Source of the DNA: Alnus glutinosa
Taxonomy: Eukaryota; Streptophyta; Magnoliopsida; Fagales; Betulaceae
Reading direction: 5' to 3'
Assembly: GCF_958979055.1 (NCBI RefSeq)
Contig: NC_084888.1
Span: forward strand, 5,164,001-5,228,000
DNA: 64,000 nucleotides
Part shown: positions 37,658 to 49,700 of the stretch, in pieces
How positions within the stretch are numbered: the stretch's first letter is position 1
How the letters are laid out: every line of letters starts with the position of its first letter
The notes under the pieces: generated by a model
Told to the model about the DNA's origin: nothing
What the model saw: only the letters and a program-made list of their open reading frames with translations
Database searches by the model: none
Made by a program: the position numbers and the translations under genes

Positions 37658-40600
37658 GTTAAAAAGGTCAAGCCCCATGTGCTTCTTGGTTTGTCTGGAG
37701 TTGGTGGTATCTTCAATGAGGAGGTATAAACCTACTTCTTCTTCTTCTTCTTTTTTTTTCATCATTTCCTATCATATCTTACAACTTAGAGACTAAATTG
37801 AAATAATGAAGTTGATAAGTTCAGTTGGAAGTGCGTGTTGTTCTTACAACTTGTGTTTTGTTCCATTTTACATATTTTTAATAAACAATACAAGATGGTG
37901 TGTGGAGTGCTTGTACCCAGCATTTATTCTTGGTAGTTTAACTATGTATTTTGAGGGTATGAGTACCAGTTGGTTCATTTCTCAATTGCAAGAATGATTT
38001 ATGTGTCTATTAAATTTTCTTTACAAGAGACTACTTTTAAATTACTAGTTATCCAAAAAGTTTAAGTTTATACGAAAGAATGAATTTATTATTTAATTAA
38101 TATTCTAACACTTCACCTAACTTGTAACTCAAATTCTCTCCCTAAAAAAGTTTGATTCAACATGTGGAATATTTAATTTAAATGAGAAGTATAATATCAA
38201 GTTAGGGTTTGAACTTAGGATCTCAGCTTTGTTACCATATTAAATCTTCAGTTATGCTTAAGACTACAGTCGGTAGGAGATAATGAATTAAATTTAATTA
38301 TTTAATAAATATTGTAAGAGTCTTTTCCCCTCCCCCCCCCCCCCCCCCCCCAAAAAAAAAAAAAAAAAGATTCTGTTATTCCCAGTATATTTTACTTATG
38401 CATTGTGCTTTGGTACTTCAATCTATTTGTTATTACTCCAACAAGTTGTTACATTTGGTTCCATGAAATTGACATTTGCAACATTCATGGCTTTCATTTG
38501 TTTGTTCTCTGGAAAATGTTTTTCATTTTTTATTTAGGTGATTGCTTTGGTTTTACTGTGATTGGGTTTCTTATTGGTACTGGTTAAAATCTAAATTAGG
38601 TGCTTAAGGCAATGCGAGAATCTGATTCAAGTAAACCTTCCATTTTTGCTATGTCAAATCCCACCATGAATGGTTTGTTCTTACAACTTTCATCAGGCTT
38701 TCACATTTTCTTTATGGCAACTGAGTTTCACTTATACGTTCTCTTTTGCCTATTCCACGACAGCTGAATGCACTGCTGCTGATGCTTTTAGGCATGCCGG
38801 AGAAAACATAGTCTTTGCAAGTGGAAGCCCTTTTGAAAATGTTGATCTTGGTATTTCCCATTCTTATTGATGTTTATCTTGTATTGAGGTGTTTTGGCAC
38901 CATATAGGTGAAGCATTGGCTTCCAGCTATTAATTGTTGGAGTCATTGCAACTAAAGTATGGTGTATAATTCTGGTATTTTTTTTTTGATTTGTGTGATT
39001 GTTTTGACCTTCCAAAGTTTCACAAACTTATCCACAGGGAATGGAAAAGTTGGCCATGTAAATCAAGCGAATAACATGTACCTGTTTCCCGGGTTAGAGT
39101 TCTTTCCTTGGTCAACTTTTTTTTTTACGAACTATGCTTATATCTTCAATTGATCTAAAACTGTTGGCTGTAATTCAGGATTGGTTTGGGAACACTTCTC
39201 TCAGGTGCTCACTTTATAACAGATGGAATGTTGCAAGCAGCCGCTGAGTGGTATGAAATCACTTTTACTCAAACCTAAGGTTTTGTTATTTTCACACTGG
39301 AGAACCATAGTTTACACTGAAGGCTTATCGAAAAATATTATTCGACTTCTGTAGCCTCCAAGTACTATGATAGATCTCAGTTGGTAGTCCTGATTGTGGA
39401 AAAATAAGCCAGGATGGGTTGAACTTTGAGTAGAGTTCTTGGTATTTTAATATTTGGTTGGGTCTTTGTTCTTCACCACGGTGATCTATGCATTTGTTGG
39501 TACTTCCATTAGAAAATCTTTTACGCATTAGTTAGGCAATCCTTACAAGTTGTGTGTATTGTTATCTTCTTTTTTCTTACTCTTCAGCGTGAAAAGAGGC
39601 CTTTTTTAACTTATAAAAAAAAAAAGGGATAAATACCCCATTGGTACCTGAGTTTTACGTGTTTTTAAATTTAGTACCTCAGTTTTGTTTAGTATCATAG
39701 GTGGTACCTGAATTAAGGGTAAAAACTCATTTGGTACCTCTGTTAGATTTTCCGTCCAAATTTTAACGCCTCGCCACGTGTCAACCGCTGAGGTTGACAC
39801 GTGGCACTACATAAAAAAAAAATTAAAAATTAAAAATTAAAATATTTAGAAAATGATTAAAGCTCCGAAGCGGGTTGCGTTCTTTGTATGGACAGCAGCT
39901 TTAGGGAAGATTTTAACTCATGACAACTTACGAAGGCGTGGAATTGTGGTGGTCGAGTGGTGTGTTATGTGTAAAAAGCATGGAGAATCCGTTGATCACC
40001 TTCTTCTCCATTGTGACGTGGCTCGAGTTGTTTGGAGTTTTTTTTATGGTTTGTTTGGGGTGGAGTGGGTTATGCCTAGGAGCGTATTGGACTTATTGAG
40101 TGCTTGGGGTACTTTGCTGGGTCGTGGTCCTGCTCACCGTGTTTGGAAGCAGGTTCCTCTTTGTGTTTTGTGGGGCTTGTGGCGGGAGAGAAATTCTAGG
40201 CTTTTTGAGGATGTGGAGGTTCAAGCTGGGGCTCTTTGTAGAATTATGCTTAATATGTTGTTTTTTTGGGTGTCGGCGAATGGCATGGGTAGTATGTCGT
40301 ACGCTGATTTTTTACTTTCTTGTTCGTTTCGGTCCTCTAATTAGGGGCTCCTTTGTATACTCCCTGTGTACTAGGGTTGCGCCCCTCTGCGCTCTTTATT
40401 GAATTCTTACTTATCAAAAAAAAAATAAAATTTTTAAAAAAAAATTAAAAAAAGAAAAAAGAAGAGGGGTGGCTGAGCCACCCCCTTGGCCGGTCTGTCC
40501 GGTCTGGGGTGGCCGAACCACCCCATAGGGGGTGGTTCGGCCACCCCACAGTTGAAAAAAAAAAAAAAAAAATTTTTTTTGAAGGGTTTTGGCCCTAGGG

Positions 40601-42890
40601 GGTGGCCGATGGGGTGGTTCGGCCACCCCACAGTTGAAAAAAAAAAAAAAAAAAAATTTTTTTGAAGGGTTTTGGCCCTAGGGGGTGGCCGAACCACCCC
40701 CTAGGGCCACGGGGGTGGTTCGGCCACCCCCAGACCGGCCCCCCAAGGGCCAACCCTCAATTTTTTTTGAAGGGTTTTGGCCCTAGGGGGTGGTTCGTTT
40801 TTTTTTTTTTTCAACTGTGGGGTGGCTGAACCACCCCCTATGGGGTGGTTCGGCCACCCCAGACCGGTCAGACCGGCCAAGGGGGTGGCTGGGTCACCTC
40901 CTTGGCCAAAATGGGGGTGGCCGGCCACCCCCATGGTGGCCAAGGGGGGTGGCTCAGCCACCCCTCTTCTTTTTTCTTTTTTTAATTTTCTTTTTTAAAA
41001 TTTTATTATTTTTAATCATTTTTTAAAGATTTTAATTTTTAATTTTTAATTTTTAATTTTTTTTTATGTAGTGCCACGTGTCAACCTCAGCGGTTGACAC
41101 GTGGCGAGGCGTTAAAATTTGGACGGAAAATCTAACAGAGGTACCAAATGGGTTTTTACCCTTAATTCAGGTACCACCTATGATACTAAACAAAACTGAG
41201 GTACTAAATTTAAAAACACGTAAAACTCAGGTACCAATGGGGTATTTATCCCAAAAAAAAATTGTTATCTTCTTTTTGTATTATATTTTGTGTTTGCCTA
41301 ATGGTTGTTCACAATGGGGTTGCATGTACCCAAAATGGTCAAAGAGATTGTTGGATGAATAAATTAACAAACTGTCTTTATCTATTTTTATAGTTTTCTT
41401 TTTTTGGTCCTGAAGAAAAATATTTTCAGAGCTTGAAGAAGACTTCTTGTAAATGCCGATTTAGCTGTATTTTGAGTTTTGTTAGCTATATGAAATTAGT
41501 CTAGATATGGATATATCTCTCATCAATCATGGAATTCAATGTATAAGATATAGGGCTCTTTTGTTAAAACTTTTTAGAGAGTGCTTCTTATTTTTTAGTT
41601 GTGATGTGACATAAAAGTCAAAAGTAGTTTGTGAGTGTTTTGTGTTTTAAGTTGTTTGTTAATGCCTTTTCTTTTTGACTAAAAATCAAAAAGCTGTCCT
41701 GACAAAGTGTTACCAAACGACCCATATATTGTTTGTACTTGCCATATTTGGCTTTATGTCTGTGTATGAAGCTTTGTTATAGTTTGCTATAAATTGCTAA
41801 CATGGTGTTATATGTACAGCCTCGCTACTTACATGACTGAAGAAGATATTCAAAATGGCATCTTGTATCCGTCTATCAATAGGTATTATCCTTGGCTCTT
41901 TCTGCTGTCAAATGTGTATACAGCCTTCTGATATGCTTTTAACAACCAAAAGGAAAGTCAATGTTCATGTTTTTTTTAGTAGATTTATCTAGTATGTTAG
42001 TATTATTTTTAACTGCATTTATCTAGTTTTTGGTGTATGCGCATCCATAACAGCCACAGTCTGAGCACCAATATCATTATCAAGATTAGTTATAGAAAAA
42101 CTCAACCCCCACCTTAATGGAGACAATAGGGTACAGCCTATGGCATACAGTTCTTGTAGTAATGTGATATTATCTAATAATATTTAGTTATAAAGATGTT
42201 TTCTGGTGTTTTGTCATAGATGGGAAACATATGTAACTCATGAATTGATGTTATGGGCTTGTCTATTGCTTTTTGCATCATGCAGCATTCGAGAAATTAC
42301 GGCCGAGGTTGGAGCCGCTGTTATACAAGCAGCAGTTGCAGAAGGGCTGGCTGAAGGTCACGGTGATGTTGGGCCTAGAGAGCTCAAAAATATGTCCAAA
42401 GTATGAGTGTTTTCAACTTACCATTTTACTGGAAACTACACTATTTTTGATAAATGAATGATAAACACCAACCAAAAAAACTTAAAAATTGAACGTCAGT
42501 ATAAAATTACCCTAATAATCTTTGAATCTAACCTGAAGAGTGCATATAGAATTTAATTCGACAGTGAAATATACTTATAAAAAAAAAAGAAAATCAACAG
42601 TAAAATATAAATATAAGGCAAATGCCCTATATACGTGAATAGCTTGTATGCATAAAAATTGCAGTTCTGAAATCAATAAAATGTGGAGGGTACTTTTTCA
42701 AGGGTGGTGATGTCATTATTAGCCATACAGATTGCAAGTACAAGTAAAGCTTGTACAGCACTTGTATAAGTTATACAAATTCTGATATTCTTAAATCTAT
42801 TTATTTATTTTGGTACAGGAGGAGACGGTGGAATATGTCACAAGCAATATGTGGTACCCTATTTACAGTCCTCTTGTTCATGAGAAATAG
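32629..42890 (+). CDS. NAD-ME2: NAD-dependent malic enzyme, mitochondrial beta subunit
   Basis: Oxidatively decarboxylates malate to pyruvate with NAD in the mitochondrial matrix. Nineteen exons, all GT-AG, join in frame (1812 nt, 603 aa): 32629-32757, 33940-34036, 34142-34260, 34352-34519, 35361-35489, 35963-36023, 36274-36377, 36463-36546, 36677-36783, 36876-36978, 37326-37433, 37658-37723, 38600-38672, 38764-38850, 39038-39092, 39179-39250, 41820-41882, 42286-42400, 42819-42890. The start [20 protein letters not shown] is a basic, Ser-rich mitochondrial presequence. [17 protein letters not shown] then marks the NAD-ME2 (beta, about 59 kDa) rather than the NAD-ME1 type. Key sites are YTPTVG (from about Tyr129), the malic enzyme signature FEDFQ...FNDDIQGT (270-299), the dinucleotide-binding GAGSAG (330-335), and the C terminus SPLVHEK. 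Intron 16 holds a 1.6-kb transposon with a LINE inside it. The exon 12 acceptor follows 43 T. The frame is intact, so the gene is probably functional. It should pair with an NAD-ME1 subunit encoded elsewhere. Confidence 0.97.
38035..38330. repeat. Interspersed repeat in NAD-ME2 intron 12
   Basis: Shares wording and order (AATTATTTAATTAATATTCTAA, ATGTGGAATATTTAATTT, AGGGTTTGAACTTAGGA) with 57920-58240 and, in part, 1145-1330. The arrangement resembles an LTR, a short middle and an LTR of a TRIM-like element. The primer site is not preserved here. Confidence 0.4.
38332..38368. repeat. Poly(C)-poly(A) junction, 20 C then 17 A
   Basis: A run of 20 C is directly followed by 17 A within NAD-ME2 intron 12, at the edge of the repeat above. 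Length is likely unstable, and assembly accuracy here is doubtful. Confidence 0.8.
39626..41252. mobile_element. Mutator-like foldback element, 1627 bp, in NAD-ME2 intron 16
   Basis: Long terminal inverted repeats of at least 220 bp (left 39626 to about 39855, right about 41025-41252) begin GGGATAAATACC on each side and are nearly identical. Each contains the CACGTGTCAACC...GGTTGACACGTGG palindrome. Nine A residues flank each side, compatible with a 9-bp duplication in an A run. The interior (40465-40965) is a series of GGGGTGGCCGAACCACCCC-type palindromes separated by A or T tracts. The element carries no transposase. A 5'-truncated LINE is inserted in the left inner arm. Confidence 0.82.
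39862..40428 (+). pseudogene. 5'-truncated LINE with zinc-binding RT domain
   Basis: The frame 39853-40344 reads [20 protein letters not shown], then NLRRRG, then a C-x2-C-x6-S-x2-H-x4-C pattern (CVMC...[10 protein letters not shown]). This is the zf-RVT domain at the end of plant LINE reverse transcriptases. After the stop come a short 3' region and an A-rich tail (about 40417-40428). The inverted arm of the host element (about 41000-41025) continues across the insertion point, so the LINE entered after the host element formed. The upstream polyprotein is absent. Confidence 0.8.
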
Positions 42891-44038
42891 GGCTCCCGTG
42901 TCTTTATGTGATTCTTAGAGGCTGTTTTCCTGTGGCTTACATCTCAAAGATGTGCAGTTAAACATCATATTCTTGGGGTCTTTCCTGAATTCATAATTTA
43001 GGAAGTTTAGAGAAGAAGGGCAAAGGATGTAAACAGGAACGAAGCCCCCTACCAATTCTGATAAAACCCCATTAGCTTGATTCCTGCATTGTTGAAGTGA
43101 CAAACTTAAATGTGTATAATTGTTTTGTTTTGTTATGTTATTACAAAATACTACTCTTCTGCCTTGTCAAGCCCACGGGTGAACTTTTCACATGGTCTGG
43201 TGGGTTTGGGTTGGTCGAAGGATTTGAAATCCTTTTTTGCCAATCAAGCTAACCATGTCGGGCTAGGAATAAGTTCATCTCAATTTCAAATGGATATTAT
43301 TTATTTTATGGTTAAAATTTAAAGTTGATATATATGACGGTGTACATAATTTTATATTATTTAAATTTTTAAAATACTGGTCAATATTGACTTCATATAC
43401 ACTCTTAGATGCATGAACTTTAAATTATAACATTTCATTTGAAATGGATAGTATCTCTTTTATTAAATGAAATTGAGAGGATCTTATTTCTTGGATTAGG
43501 ATTCTCTCCAGTTGGTTTTAATTGGAGAAGAGCCAGTTCCTTATAACATGAGGGTAGAAGGAACTAGTTCCTCTCGAGTTGGTTTACTTGCATTCAAAGT
43601 TTGATGTCATAGTACGTGTTGTTAGAAGTTTCACTCTTATAACATATTTGCGTCCATCTGTTTTTTTCACTTGGATCATGTAATTAAGCTCATGACAATT
43701 TTGAAAGCCACGAAACTACATCTACATTGAGTTGAATGAATAATTTTTTAAAAAAAAATAAATAAATCACTAAACTACGAGGACGTTATAAAAATCACAA
43801 AAATATGATCTGATCCAACCCAATTGGTAAGTATTGTAATCCAATGAATGAATATAATCATTATGAATTAAATATTACGGATTCAAATTCATTAATGTTT
43901 CTATTTAGAAGGCGATCCCCCTTTTTAATGTTGTTTTTCTAGTTACACAAACTTGTTGACGTCTTTACTGAGTCAGAGGACGGCACTTTCTATCTATTTT
44001 TAACCTCGTTATGTTAAGAGTAATGTTGAATATCATAA
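42891..44038. other. NAD-ME2 3' region and spacer before the SDR cluster
   Basis: About 250 bp after the stop probably form the 3' UTR. The rest is AT-rich, with no exon or bounded element recognised. Confidence 0.45.
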
Positions 44039-44129
44039 CACGTGGCCAAAATTAGATGGATAAAATTTGTGCGATCCGACAAAGACGATGTACCTAGAGA
44101 GTCCAAAAAAGGTAGGAATCCTATGACGT
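44039..44129 (+). promoter_or_regulatory. CACGTG and TGACGT motifs upstream of the first SDR gene
   Basis: CACGTG is at 44039-44044 and TGACGT at 44124-44129, 70-160 bp before the start codon. The TGACGT box is kept in the duplicate gene (50055-50060), whereas the G-box lies outside the duplicated unit. TGACGT is a TGA-bZIP (as-1 type) site associated with stress and detoxification genes. Function here is inferred. Confidence 0.35.
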
Positions 44130-44197
44130 AAAGCCCAACCTCATGTGTTACACATTTTCTCAGATCAAATTCCAAGTCTCATCTCAAGTTCTCAACA

Positions 44198-46706
44198 ATG
44201 GCCGAAGCAACAAAGAGGTACTGCTTCAGTCCGTCCATGGTGTCTTTTACATTTTCCATCACTATCTTGGACCACAAATCTCACAACCATCTCTCTCTTC
44301 TCGTATGGGACTTTTTTTTTTGAAAGGTATGCAGTTGTTACAGGGGCAAATAAGGGGATTGGATTTGAAACAGTGAGACAGTTGGCTTCAAACAGGTTCA
44401 TAGTGGTCCTGACAGCAAGAGATGAGAAGAGGGGTCTTGAAGCTCTTGGGAAACTGAAAGACAGTGGTCTCTCTGATCGTGTGGTTTTTCATCAGCTTGA
44501 CGTGTCTAACCCTGCTAGCATTGCTTCTCTGGCAGATTTCATCAAAACCCAGTTTGGAAAACTTGATGTCTTGGTATGATTAGAAGCTGATTTCTTTAAG
44601 AAGTTTTGTCTCTTTTGGATCTTATTCATCTTGAAAATCTCGATAAATTTAAGGTGAATCTTTTAGGATGTCATCAAGGGGTAGAATCCTCCAAATAACT
44701 GGAAGGATTTCTTAATTTTTCCCGTTTTTAAGTCTAATTCTTGTTGATGTAGACAAAATGAATGATGAATGATGAATGCTGAAACTATGTGCAGGTGAAC
44801 AACGCTGGGATTGGTGGAGTCAAAGTAGATGCTAATGTTGAGGTAACTACTTTCCAGATGTCTCTTATTCTGTCTTTTTAGCAGAGTGAAGGTGAGTTTG
44901 AATCACTTTGAAATGGGATGCGCCTTCGGCGTTAACTTATAACAGCCACAAGTGTGTTGGCAGTTGGTTTGAATGCCATGGTTGGACTCCATTATGTAGT
45001 TCTTGTTTTGACAAATTGAAATTTTGGATAGTAAAGATGTATCACCCGGTGTCACATTGAGAAGATGAATAACACATATAGAGTGGGTATATTATAAAGG
45101 CACTCATATGTGTTAAATCTCACATTGGTTCCTTACTAGGTGTGACTGAGCTTTATAGGTGATTTTGAGAGCTTCAAATTGACTAATATTTTTGAAGTGA
45201 TAGCGCAAATGTATGTACCGCTTTTCCTGAGTCATTAATAAATGGTCTAAAAGCAAACTAGTAAAGTTATTTGCTTTGCTTGATGTGACGCTTATGAGGA
45301 CGTCATGAATTTAAGGGGAGAGATTGTAGCACCACATTCCACAATGGGAAGTTGAATAACTACATAGAGTGGATAGATTATAAAGGCACTCATAGGTGCT
45401 AAGTTCTACATGTGTTCTTTATTATGTGAGACTAAACTTTATAAGTGATTTTAGGGAGTTCTAAATTAACTAAACCATTTGGAATGATAGAGTATATGTG
45501 ACTAGCGATTTTCTTAAGTCGTTACAAAATAAATAGTAAATAATAGAATAAAATAAGTCAATCATACAATCAAGTCATTCAAATGTCAAAAATCAAGTAC
45601 AAAATTACTCAAAATCTGAAGCTTCAATTCACTCAAATGAGATTCTGCAAAGCACTGACATGGGTAATACTTCCTTATCTTTGATGCTTAGCGAAAGGCC
45701 TTTGTGGAGGTAGAAAAAGAATAATCTTATGTCAAACCCATTCTTTTTCCTTGGAAAAAATTAGCATCTCTTAAGGGCTCGATTTTATAGCTTGACCAGA
45801 TGTCTATTCAGGGCCAACAATTAGGTACTATTTGCCTAGCTGCTTAGCCTTTTGGAATTCTTCTACCATGGGCTGCGAAGTATTTGGCAACAATTACCAA
45901 GCGATTGAATTCTTACTGCAGGCAGGAGCTAATCCGAGGAAACTGATTCAAAATTATGAGTTAGCAGAAGAATGCTTGCTAACAAACTACTATGGTGCTA
46001 AAAGAATGGCCGAAACACTCATTCCTCTCCTCCAATTGTCCAATTCACCAAGGATTGTTAATGTCTCATCCTCCATGGGGAAGTTAGAGGTATGAACGTA
46101 ACACACTCTTCCTATATAGAAATAAATTGTTGGCAACTTGGATGGAAATTTGTTTGAATTTGAAACTAGACTGGTAGGCTTTAAATTCAGGCAAGTTGGT
46201 CCTATGGCCTTTTTGGGCTCAAAAGATTTAGAGGATCCTGCTTGTTTTGGTTAATTTATCTTAGTTTTTATTGTCAACACTTTTCTGGCCTCAAAAGATA
46301 AAAACAGTGCTTGTTCATGTTGGTTCAGAACATACCAAACGAATGGGCTAAAAGAGTGCTAGGTGATGCTGAAAACCTGACAGAAGAGAAAGTGGATGAG
46401 GTATTGAAGGAGTTTCTAAAAGATTTTAAAGAAGGTTCTGTGGAAGCCAGACAGTGGCCTACTTTTCTTCCTGCCTATAGGCTCTCGAAAGCAGCCATGA
46501 ATGCCCACACAAGAATTCTAGCCAAAAAGTACCCCAATTTCTGCATCAACAGTGTCTGCCCTGGCTTTGTCAAAACAGATATAAATGGCAACGCTGGTGT
46601 CTTGCCTGTTGAAGAAGGTGCTGCGAGTCCTGTGAGGTTAGCCCTGCTGCCCGATGGCAGTCCTTCTGGCCTCTTTTTTGTTCGCCAAGAGGTGTCTTCT
46701 CTCTGA
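44198..46706 (+). CDS. Short-chain dehydrogenase/reductase, neomenthol dehydrogenase-like (copy 1)
   Basis: Predicted cytosolic NADPH-dependent carbonyl reductase of the SDR family that includes (+)-neomenthol dehydrogenase and salutaridine reductase. The substrate cannot be told from sequence. Five exons join in frame: 44198-44217, 44327-44573, 44795-44842, 45922-46089 and 46329-46706 (861 nt, 286 aa). The first encodes only MAEATKR and part of the next codon. Motifs are the cofactor-binding TGANKGIG (12-19), NNAG (91-94), the catalytic Asn in TNYYG (127), Ser in NVSSS (154-156), and YRLSK with Tyr211/Lys215, so the Asn-Ser-Tyr-Lys tetrad is complete. The insertion between NNAG and NYELAEE is shorter than in copy 3. 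Intron 3 carries a TRIM. An AATAAA lies at 46813-46818. It differs from copy 2 at about a dozen residues, for example NSVCPG versus NCLCPG. Confidence 0.93.
45038..45526 (+). mobile_element. TRIM retrotransposon, 489 bp, in SDR copy 1 intron 3
   Basis: Direct repeats 45038-45240 and 45325-45526 (203 and 202 bp) are related to those of the TRIM at 26777-27264. The left repeat is followed by TGGTCTAAAAGC, a decayed tRNA-Met primer site (9 of 12), and the right is preceded by the purine tract AAGGGGAGAGA. AAAGA/AAATA flanks match at 4 of 5. The repeats are clearly diverged from each other, so insertion is old. A truncated form is in SDR copy 2 at the same site. Confidence 0.85.
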
Positions 46707-49700
46707 TTGAAGACAAGCCACCATACAGACGGACGATAAAACTCATATAGCTTGTAACTTTTCTACGCACTTTCTCTTATTTGCTTCTTTATGTAAGATC
46801 TCATATTATAACAATAAACGAGGGGAATGCAGGGATCGAAGTGATGGGTGTTTCATTTACTACTTTCGATGGCATTTAACACGTTGACTTTTCTTGGTAA
46901 TGATCTCTTTTGATAAAGGTTTGATCTCCATTTCAAGCAGTTGGAATAATACATAAAAAAAGAAGAAGAAGAAAGCGCCATACACATGTCTATCTGTTTA
47001 GGGTTTAATAAGATCATAACTATTACAAAAGAATGGTTACACAAAAGAATAAGTGACACATGTCACAAGCTATATACAAAATGCCCAAAAGAATAGACAT
47101 CCCGCGGTCCATCACATTACAACTGTCGGGTTGAGCTCTAGTTATAATATTCCAAATACAAAGCTACGGGATCATCCTTCATGTCAGGTGTACCTGCAAC
47201 CAAATGATCATCATATATACGGTTGTAGAGATTGTCACATCCGTATAGGTGAAAGAATGAGTTCACCGTCTCAGTATAAAATATATTCAGACCTCAGTGA
47301 TATTAAACTGACTGAGTTTTCGCAAAAAAATCAATTTTCTTTTCTAATCTTGCGTACATTATATCAGTTACCAATTTTATGAACTTTTGTTTGAAAACTC
47401 CTATATCTGATACAGCAAATATTGACTATTAGACTGTCCATTGCATTATCATTCCCCACCTCTCTCTGAGTTCCTCATTGGTGAGGTCAGTGTCCTTCAA
47501 TCTCTGCTCCCATTGCACCTCTTTTCTATGTTTTTAATTTACCAATTCTTAATTATGGTTTTATAAAGCTGGTTATATATTATTCCTTTTGGTTTCTTTT
47601 TTCTCTTTATTTTTGTGGCTGCTATCTTGAGCTGATCTAGGTCATTTTCCTTCCGGACGGTGATTTGTACAATGTGTGAATGCCCTGCCTTTTTCTTACA
47701 CAAAATTTGTTGACTTGGGTTTACCAAGCTACAGTGGTAGAAGTGTTTCCGGTTGTTAACTTTGTTCCTTTTTCTGATTTATCCGTAAGTTTTCTCATCT
47801 CAATCTTTTGGTTTTTGTACCAGCTTCTTGCAGGAAGCTACTTCTCTCTGGCATGGGCGCTTGTGAGTCTTTTAAGACCATGGAGGATGAACATGTTTGG
47901 GACACTTCTTGTAATTTATGACAGTTCATGTAATTGTTAACCAAGACTCTCACTCCTTGCACAATCCTACCTCAAAAGAATCTCTCAAGCTAACAAATAA
48001 GGATGGATAGACAGAATGTTGTGATGCTCATCTCAACCACATCTCATGGTGCTTAACTCAGCCGCATCTCATAGATTTGATAGGGATTACTTGTATACGT
48101 TAAATATTGTTATTTTGTATTTTGAATAGTTTGAATCTTGTAACTTATCTTTTAACTCTCAATTTATATTGTATAGTCTATATAATCTAAATGCTTCATA
48201 AGGTTTTGGTAAGTTTGCCAAACTTTTCATACTCAAATCTTTCAGTAATTTGGGGCTTTCTTGTAATTTGTGGCCCTTCAAAACTTTCATGTTAATGAGT
48301 TCATTAATTTTTACGCTTTCTTGCTTTGCTACTTTTATTTTTTATTTTTTATTTTCTCATTGGTCATGTCACTTTTAGTGAAAGATTTTCCTCAAGTCTT
48401 ACTGAAGTACCTTGGAATACTAACGTCTTAAAGCTCAATATTATGCTACTTTCACATTATAACACAAGAATTACGTTGATGAATTAAGTACAGCCATTTT
48501 AGTATACAAATGAACAAAAGGCAGTTTAAATGACAATTTGACATTCTCATACACATTCTCCCTCACAAGAACAAGACCAGCATATTAGAAATAAAGAGAA
48601 GAAGAAAACAGAGAAGGGAAGAAGAAGAGGAGAACGCAGGAGAAAATTAAGGACTACATTGTTGCTGATTACATTACATATTCTGATTACAAAATAGTCT
48701 AATATATAGACTTGAGAAAGGGTTAAAACCAGAGGATAAAGGGAAAAACTAAATGAGAAATACAAGAAGGTATGGGTGGAAGATTTGAGGAATGGTCTTG
48801 AGACTGGCGTGGATGACTGCTGCTGCAGAGGAGTGGGCTTGCTGCTGAGATGCTTGACTTGCTGCAGATATGGCTTGCAGCTCTTGGATGACTTGCTGCA
48901 GAGGTTAATCCTCTAATACAGCACACCTGAAAGTGCCAGAGCCAAGTGCCTCCAAATTTCCCACTGCTACTCACCTTGGTGTCTTTCATCCTGAACTAAT
49001 GTGCACTGTACGTCCGAGACACATCAGTGAAGTTCAGAGTGTATTGCCCACCACGAAAGGTGTAGGTATGGTTCAGAGTGAAGGACATTGACGTCACCAA
49101 TTAATGAGGAACTCAGGAAAACAATCATTTGGTAATGTTTATCATTTATAGGAAAATGTACAGGAAAACAATCTGTAAAGAATAAAGATAATTACACTTC
49201 GAAATTTTAACTTTTGTTGCAAGTGATCACAACTGTCATGGCACTTGCGGAGGAAATCAAGACTCTTTCTTTCAAGTTTCAACTCTTTTGAGAATATGAT
49301 CGATGCTGTGTTCGAAACTTGCAGAGAATCCTTATCAACATGTGCTCCAATATAATTAATTACAAGGCCATCACAAAATCACCCACCTAACAACAAACTA
49401 CAACCAAAATCAAAACCCAACGCCAAAATCCCTCTAAATTTCGGCCGCTAGACTCAAAACCCAACAAAAGTAAATACACCCAATCCCAAAAATAAATCTG
49501 ATTTTTTTTTTTTTTTAATCAAACCGAATCACAACCCAGCAACAACATACCCACCAAATATTCTCCCCTCTTTCGGCCATTAATCTAAACAACATACAAG
49601 AATTTTTTTTCTCCATTTCTGGTCTCCATAAAAATCAAAACCCAATATCAACACATCAAAACTTCAAGTCTAATTAATTAGAATGTTGAACAAGGGACAA

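Noticed and set aside
40414..41026. Proline/glycine-rich frames on both strands ([13 protein letters not shown])
   Set aside because: They are translations of the GGGGTGG palindrome modules and homopolymers.
39606..41362. Matching 64-94 aa frames beginning [15 protein letters not shown] at both ends of the NAD-ME2 intron element
   Set aside because: They are the same inverted-repeat arm read on opposite strands, not genes.
45832..45921. Upstream extension of SDR exon 4 as a separate coding start
   Set aside because: The joined five-exon model keeps frame and family structure without it. The region is intronic unless transcripts show otherwise.
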